Assembly (NCBI GenBank): GCA_019415505.1
Contig: DXZC01000086.1
Coordinates: forward strand, 1-9,180
Direction of reading: 5' to 3'
Origin: Peptococcaceae bacterium
GTDB lineage: Bacteria > Bacillota > Dehalobacteriia > UBA7702
DNA length: 9,180 nt
This document shows, piece by piece, positions 5,702 to 9,180 of the stretch. The position numbers and the translations under genes are program-made. The notes under the pieces were generated by a model. It worked only from the letters and a program-made list of their open reading frames with translations, had not been told where the DNA came from and did no database searches. Every line of letters begins with the position of its first letter. Position 1 is the stretch's first letter.

Positions 5702-6031
5702 TTGGCTCTCGCCAAAATGCATATTCATAAAGATGATACGGTAATGGTTATTACCGGTAAAGACGCCGGCAAAACCGGCAAGGTCATCCAAGTGCTTCCC
5801 GCTAAGGGCAAGGTAATTGTTGATGGTGTTAACGTTGTAAAACGCCACACCAAGCCTACCCAGAAGAACCCTCAGGGCGGCATAATGGAAAAACCCGCCG
5901 CGATAGACGCCTCTAATGTGATGCTCTACTGCGGCAAATGTAAAAAAGTAACGAGAATCCAGATGCAACCGCAAAGCGATGGTAAAAATGCCAGAGCTTG
6001 TAAGCATTGCGGTGTAGTTTTTGATAAGTAA
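5702..6031 (+). CDS. rplX: 50S ribosomal protein L24, zinc-ribbon form
   Basis: L24 (109 residues from the TTG at 5702) starts 50S assembly together with L3 and lies near the tunnel exit. A KOW motif spans the VMVITGKDAGKTGKVIQVLP stretch (14-33), and VDGVNVVKRHTKPTQKNPQGGI (40-61) is diagnostic. The C-terminal part has four cysteines as two CxxC pairs, Cys77/Cys80 and Cys100/Cys103, expected to bind zinc. The TTG is chosen because AGGAGG lies eight bases upstream; the longer GTG start at 5693 overlaps that site and adds only three residues. An ATG at 5717 is also possible but is less well spaced. Confidence 0.95.
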   Translation: MALAKMHIHKDDTVMVITGKDAGKTGKVIQVLPAKGKVIVDGVNVVKRHTKPTQKNPQGGIMEKPAAIDASNVMLYCGKCKKVTRIQMQPQSDGKNARACKHCGVVFDK

Positions 6032-6054
6032 CTAAGGGAAAGGAGGCATTTTCA

Positions 6055-6597
6055 GTGGCAAGACTTAAAGACAAATATGCCAGCGATATTATTCCCGCGC
6101 TCAAAGAGAAGTTCCAATACGGCAATATTATGGAAGTTCCCAAACTTGCTAAAGTTGTAATTAACATGGGAATGGGCGAAGCCATCTCCAATCCCAAGGC
6201 AATGGACGCAGCGGTGAAGGACTTGGCAACTATTACTGGCCAGAAACCCATTATTACAAAGGCCAAAAAATCCGTTGCCGCGTTTAAAGTTAGAGCCGGT
6301 ATGCCCATTGGCATTAAGGTTACTCTGAGAGGCGACAGAATGTATGAATTTACCGACCGTCTCGTATCTGTGGCACTTCCTCGTGTCCGTGACTTTAAGG
6401 GCATTTCCCCTAAAGCCTTTGATGGTCGTGGCAACTATACACTTGGTTTAAAGGAACAGTTAATTTTCCCGGAAATTGAATACGACAAGGTGGACCGTCT
6501 CCGGGGCATGGAAATTTGTTTTGTAACATCGGCCAAAACCGATGAAGAAGCCAAGGAGTTATTGACATTGATGGGCATGCCCTTTGCGGCTAACTAA
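6055..6597 (+). CDS. rplE: 50S ribosomal protein L5
   Basis: L5 (180 residues) binds 5S rRNA with L18 in the central protuberance and contacts P-site tRNA and S13. VPKLAKVVINMGMGEA (28-43), TGQKPIITKAKKSVAAFKVR (61-80), the signature LPRVRDFKGI (108-117) and the end LLTLMGMPF are typical. The start is GTG, preceded by AAAGGAGG about ten bases upstream, giving MARLKDKY. The length is normal and the frame intact. rpsZ follows 25 bases later. Confidence 0.98.
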   Translation: MARLKDKYASDIIPALKEKFQYGNIMEVPKLAKVVINMGMGEAISNPKAMDAAVKDLATITGQKPIITKAKKSVAAFKVRAGMPIGIKVTLRGDRMYEFTDRLVSVALPRVRDFKGISPKAFDGRGNYTLGLKEQLIFPEIEYDKVDRLRGMEICFVTSAKTDEEAKELLTLMGMPFAAN

Positions 6598-6622
6598 GCC
6601 CAAATTATGAGGAGGAACCAAC

Positions 6623-6808
6623 GTGGCGAAAAAATCAATGATCGCAAAACAAGGGCGTAAGCCCAAGTATGCTGTGCGTGGTTATAACCGTTGCAAGATT
6701 TGCGGACGCCCCCACGCCTATATGCGTAAATTCGGTATTTGCCGGGTTTGCTTCAGAGAATTGGCTTACAAGGGAGAAATTCCCGGTGTAACCAAGTCGA
6801 GCTGGTAA
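6623..6808 (+). CDS. rpsZ: 30S ribosomal protein S14, short zinc-binding type
   Basis: S14 (61 residues) binds 16S rRNA in the 30S head beside S3, S10 and S19. This is the short C+ form: Cys24/Cys27 and Cys40/Cys43 make a zinc ribbon around the CGRPHAYMRKFGICRVC core. The start is GTG with GAGGAGG just upstream. The longer zinc-free paralogue (often rpsN, made under zinc limitation in some Bacillota) is not in this window. Many annotations call this gene rpsN; rpsZ marks the zinc form. Confidence 0.97.
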   Translation: MAKKSMIAKQGRKPKYAVRGYNRCKICGRPHAYMRKFGICRVCFRELAYKGEIPGVTKSSW

Positions 6809-6815
6809 AAGCCGG

Positions 6816-6823
6816 AAGGAGGT
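6816..6823 (+). promoter_or_regulatory. Ribosome binding site that sets the rpsH start
   Basis: AAGGAGGT lies seven bases before the ATG at 6831 and thirteen before the in-frame ATG at 6837. The spacing favours 6831. Confidence 0.75.
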
Positions 6824-6830
6824 AAATTTA

Positions 6831-7229
6831 ATGGTCATGACAGATCCCATTGCCGATTTCCTTACCAGGATTCGCAATGCTAACACTGTTTATATGGAAA
6901 AGGTGGAAATTCCCGCCTCGAAAACAAAGCTAAATTTGGCCAACATCCTCAAGGAGGAGGGCTATATTAGCGGCGTTGAATATATTGAAGATGGTAAACA
7001 AGGTATTATACGCCTCTATTTGAAATATGGCAGCAACCGGGAAAAGGTTATTACCGGGCTGAAGAGAATCAGCCGCCCCGGATTGAGAGTTTACGCTCAG
7101 AAGGACGATGTTCCGAGAGTACTGGGCGGTCTTGGCATAGCTGTAATTTCCACTTCCCAAGGTTTAATGACTGACCGGGAAGCGAGAAAAGCCGGTATTG
7201 GCGGCGAAGTTATGTGCTATATTTGGTAG
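6831..7229 (+). CDS. rpsH: 30S ribosomal protein S8
   Basis: S8 (132 residues) is a primary binder of helix 21 of 16S rRNA. MVMTDPIADFLTRIRNAN opens the protein as in Bacillus. IPASKTKLNLANILKEEGYI (27-46) and the C-terminal RNA-binding signature STSQGLMTDREARKAGIGGE (107-126) are intact. In E. coli S8 represses the spc operon by binding a mimic of its rRNA site near the L5 start; no such mimic was recognised around rplE here, though I could not fold the region. The next gene, rplF, begins 35 bases on, the widest gap in the spc part. Confidence 0.98.
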   Translation: MVMTDPIADFLTRIRNANTVYMEKVEIPASKTKLNLANILKEEGYISGVEYIEDGKQGIIRLYLKYGSNREKVITGLKRISRPGLRVYAQKDDVPRVLGGLGIAVISTSQGLMTDREARKAGIGGEVMCYIW

Positions 7230-7264
7230 AAATCAGTGATTAAACTCAATTTTGGAGGTGCAAT

Positions 7265-7810
7265 ATGTCTCGAATAGGCAAAATGCCGGTGGCTATTCCC
7301 AGCGGGGTAAAAGTCACTTTGGCTGGCCACCACATTGTAGTGGAAGGCCCCAAAGGCAAACTCGAAAGGGATTTTCACCCCAATATGGCCGTCAAAGTAG
7401 AGGACAATGTTCTGACTGTGGAACGTCCTACAGATAATAAGGAGGACCGTGCCTTACACGGTTTAACCCGTGCTTTGATTAACAATATGGTCGTGGGAGT
7501 GAGTACCGGATTTAAAAAAGATATGGAATTGGTTGGCGTAGGTTATCGTGCCGCGAAACAAGGCAAGAACCTGGTTTTAACCGTAGGTTATTCCCATCCC
7601 GTGGAAATGGAACCTTTGGAAGGTGTGGAAGTTGATGTTCCCGCCCCGACAAAAATAACTATTTCCGGTGCGGATAAAGAGAAGGTTGGCGCTTTTGCCG
7701 CCAACGTGAGAAGCGTAAGACCCCCGGAACCCTATAAAGGCAAAGGGATTAAATACGTGGATGAAGTTATTAAACGCAAAGCCGGTAAGGCTGGCGTTAA
7801 AGGCGATTAA
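7265..7810 (+). CDS. rplF: 50S ribosomal protein L6
   Basis: L6 (181 residues) lies near the factor-binding region of the 50S subunit, next to the sarcin-ricin loop. It has two similar alpha/beta domains. SRIGKMPVAIPSGVKV (2-17), VEGPKGKL (26-33), LINNMVVGVSTGFKK (71-85), LVGVGYRA (89-96) and the signature PEPYKGKGIKY (154-164) are all present. GGAGGTG precedes the ATG. The frame is intact and the length normal. The gene lies 17 bases before rplR. Confidence 0.98.
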   Translation: MSRIGKMPVAIPSGVKVTLAGHHIVVEGPKGKLERDFHPNMAVKVEDNVLTVERPTDNKEDRALHGLTRALINNMVVGVSTGFKKDMELVGVGYRAAKQGKNLVLTVGYSHPVEMEPLEGVEVDVPAPTKITISGADKEKVGAFAANVRSVRPPEPYKGKGIKYVDEVIKRKAGKAGVKGD

Positions 7811-7813
7811 GGA

Positions 7814-7819
7814 AAGGAG
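7814..7819 (+). promoter_or_regulatory. Ribosome binding site that sets the rplR start
   Basis: AAGGAG lies eight bases before the TTG at 7828. The longer GTG start at 7819 overlaps this site and is therefore unlikely. Confidence 0.78.
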
Positions 7820-7827
7820 TGCCAGTT

Positions 7828-8190
7828 TTGTATAAAGCATATAATCGTAATGCTGTACGGATTAAGAAACACAATAGCATTAGATTGAAATTATCCGGAA
7901 CAGCGGAATGTCCCCGCCTGGCGGTATACCGCAGCGCGAAACATATCTATGCTCAGATTATTGACGATGTAGCCGGCAAAACTTTAGTGGCAGCCTCCAC
8001 CTTGGACGCCGCGCTAAAAGAAAATTACGGCGGCAATGTCGCCGCTGCTACCGCTGTCGGTAAGCTCATTGCTGAGAAGGCTCAGGAACAAGGTATCAAG
8101 GAAGTGGTTTTCGACCGTGGCGGACATATCTACCATGGCCGCATCAAAGCCCTTGCTGACGGTGCTCGTGCAGCCGGACTCGAATTCTAA
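7828..8190 (+). CDS. rplR: 50S ribosomal protein L18
   Basis: L18 (120 residues from the TTG at 7828, the same as Bacillus) binds 5S rRNA and carries it with L5 into the central protuberance. RIKKHNSIRLKLSGTAECPRL (11-31), VYRSAKHIYAQIIDD (33-47), VVFDRGGHIYHGRIKALADG (93-112) and the AGLEF end identify it. A longer frame opens at the GTG at 7819, but that codon is part of the ribosome binding site. TTG initiation is the best reading, based on spacing and family length. Confidence 0.96.
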   Translation: MYKAYNRNAVRIKKHNSIRLKLSGTAECPRLAVYRSAKHIYAQIIDDVAGKTLVAASTLDAALKENYGGNVAAATAVGKLIAEKAQEQGIKEVVFDRGGHIYHGRIKALADGARAAGLEF

Positions 8191-8209
8191 GAGTATAGGA
8201 GGGAAATAG

Positions 8210-8719
8210 ATGTCCAGAATTGACGCCAATAATCTCGAATTAACGGAACAAATCGTCAATATCAACCGCGTAGCCAAGGTTGTAAAGGGTGGCCGTCGTT
8301 TCAGCTTCAGCGCACTTGTTGTAGTTGGAGATGGCAACGGTCATGTGGGCTTCGGCTTGGGTAAAGCCGGTGAAGTCCCGGAAGCCATTCGCAAAGCCGT
8401 GGAAGACGCGAAAAAGAATTTGATATATGTACCTATTGTGAACTATACACTGCCCCATGAAACCATTGGCCGTTTTGGCGCCAGCCGCGTAATGCTGAAA
8501 CCAGCAGCACCTGGTACTGGTGTTATTGCTGGCGGTCCGGTGCGTGCTGTTTTGGAAGCAGTTGGCGTTCGTGATATTTTGACTAAATCCTTAGGCTCCA
8601 ATAATGCCATTAACATGGTATCCGCAACTTTTGCCGGTCTTTCTGAAATGAGAACCGCTGAAGATGTGGCTAAATTGAGAGGCAAATCCGTCAAGGAAAT
8701 TTTGGGTCAGGAGGAGTAA
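8210..8719 (+). CDS. rpsE: 30S ribosomal protein S5
   Basis: S5 (169 residues) sits at the mRNA entry channel and affects decoding accuracy. The N-terminal double-stranded RNA-binding domain carries the signature GGRRFSFSALVVVGDGNG (27-44) followed by GHVGFGLGKAGEVPEAIRKA. The second domain is seen in KPAAPGTGVIAGGPVRAVLE (97-116). The spectinomycin-contact loop around residues 23-30 (KVVKGGRR) is wild type, without the deletions found in resistant mutants. AGGAGGG precedes the ATG. The stop is four bases before rpmD, whose ribosome binding site overlaps the end of rpsE. Confidence 0.98.
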   Translation: MSRIDANNLELTEQIVNINRVAKVVKGGRRFSFSALVVVGDGNGHVGFGLGKAGEVPEAIRKAVEDAKKNLIYVPIVNYTLPHETIGRFGASRVMLKPAAPGTGVIAGGPVRAVLEAVGVRDILTKSLGSNNAINMVSATFAGLSEMRTAEDVAKLRGKSVKEILGQEE

Positions 8720-8723
8720 TATC

Positions 8724-8909
8724 ATGGCAAAAATTAAAATTACTCTGGTAAAAAGTGTGATTGGCTATAGCGAAAAGCAGAGAAGAACTGTAAAATCCTT
8801 GGGACTTACCAAGACCAACAGTTCGGTCATTCATGAAGATACCCCTGATATAGTGGGAAAATGTAACAAGATTAGCCATCTTTTGAAGGTGGAAAAAGTA
8901 GAGGCCTAA
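8724..8909 (+). CDS. rpmD: 50S ribosomal protein L30
   Basis: L30 (61 residues) is a small surface protein of the 50S subunit that is missing from some bacterial groups. KIKITLVKSVIGYSEKQRRT (3-22), VKSLGLTKTNSSV (23-35) and DTPDIVGKCNKISHLLKVEKV cover the whole family fold. The ATG starts four bases after rpsE, with CAGGAGGAG overlapping the rpsE end, so the two are probably coupled. rplO follows after 20 bases. Confidence 0.96.
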   Translation: MAKIKITLVKSVIGYSEKQRRTVKSLGLTKTNSSVIHEDTPDIVGKCNKISHLLKVEKVEA

Positions 8910-8929
8910 GCAGCCAGGAGGTAAGTATT

Positions 8930-9180
8930 ATGAAATTAAATGACTTAAAACCGGCTGCCGGATCCAGGCAGGAGGCAACACGCAAAGGCCGTGGTATTGG
9001 CTCCGGCTTGGGCAAAACCTCCGGTAGAGGTCATAAGGGTCAGAAAGCCCGTTCCGGCGGCGGCGTACGTCCCGGTTTTGAAGGCGGTCAGATGCCTCTT
9101 CAGAGAAGAATACCTAAAAGAGGCTTCACTAATATATTTAAAAAAGAAATTGCCGAGGTATCCTTGGCAGACCTTAATAT
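8930..9180 (+). CDS. rplO: 50S ribosomal protein L15, N-terminal part (cut by window end)
   Basis: The first 83 codons are present; the gene continues past the window. L15 joins late in 50S assembly and contacts many 23S rRNA domains. MKLNDLKPAAGSR at the start, the glycine- and arginine-rich segment RKGRGIGSGLGKTSGRGHKG (18-37), SGGGVRPGFEGGQMPL (42-57) and PKRGFTNIFKKE (62-73) are diagnostic. AGGAGG lies shortly before the ATG. In most Bacillota secY and adk would follow, but they are outside this window. Confidence 0.97.
   Translation, partial: MKLNDLKPAAGSRQEATRKGRGIGSGLGKTSGRGHKGQKARSGGGVRPGFEGGQMPLQRRIPKRGFTNIFKKEIAEVSLADLN

Noticed and set aside
7252..7437. Alternative plus-strand frame overlapping the start of rplF
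   Set aside because: It reads a different frame within a clear L6 gene and its product resembles no protein family.
1..9180. Search for a mobile element, defence system, CRISPR array, tRNA, toxin-antitoxin pair or other undescribed system
   Set aside because: Every gene is a standard r-protein in conserved order with short gaps. There are no arrays, terminal repeats or foreign-looking insertions.

Overview
The window is an ordinary, intact stretch of the bacterial S10-spc ribosomal protein gene cluster, read entirely on the + strand. It starts with the last codons of tuf (EF-Tu). A leader of about 170 bases follows, then rpsJ-rplC-rplD-rplW-rplB-rpsS-rplV-rpsC-rplP-rpmC-rpsQ (S10 part), and then rplN-rplX-rplE-rpsZ(rpsN)-rpsH-rplF-rplR-rpsE-rpmD and a truncated rplO (spc part). 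The window ends inside rplO. There are 20 complete genes, one 3' fragment and one 5' fragment, and no visible frameshift, pseudogene, mobile element, tRNA, CRISPR array or foreign insertion.

The organism looks like a low-to-middle G+C member of the Bacillota (Firmicutes). The tuf-to-S10 join, strong AGGAGG-type ribosome binding sites before nearly every gene, frequent GTG/TTG starts, the short 61-residue zinc-binding S14 and the protein sequences all fit. The HTERSTALK tail of S19 and the RGRADRI-like L22 region resemble Clostridia of the Peptococcaceae kind, as far as I can judge from memory. A Negativicutes origin cannot be excluded, and the genus is not resolvable here.

Layout: 1-55 tuf end; 56-224 non-coding leader with a strong GC hairpin, a second hairpin that could form a pseudoknot, and a possible 27-codon upstream ORF ending directly against the rpsJ start; 225-533 rpsJ; 534-632 a second gap with two hairpins, one capped by a GCAA tetraloop; 633-9180 tightly packed genes with gaps of 35 bases or less. 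Overlaps or near-contacts (rplD/rplW, rplV/rpsC, rpsC/rplP, rplP/rpmC) point to translational coupling. No promoter or terminator is visible at the rpsQ-rplN junction, so the S10 and spc parts are probably one transcript.

The products are subunits of the same machine. S10, S19, S3, S17, S14, S8 and S5 belong to the 30S subunit; L3, L4, L23, L2, L22, L16, L29, L14, L24, L5, L6, L18, L30 and L15 belong to the 50S. Several annotated starts need care: rplC, rpsC, rplX and rplR are shorter than the longest open frame, on ribosome-binding-site and family evidence. I found no undescribed biological system. The points worth a second look are the two structured non-coding gaps and a few unusual substitutions in normally near-invariant stretches of L3 and S19.
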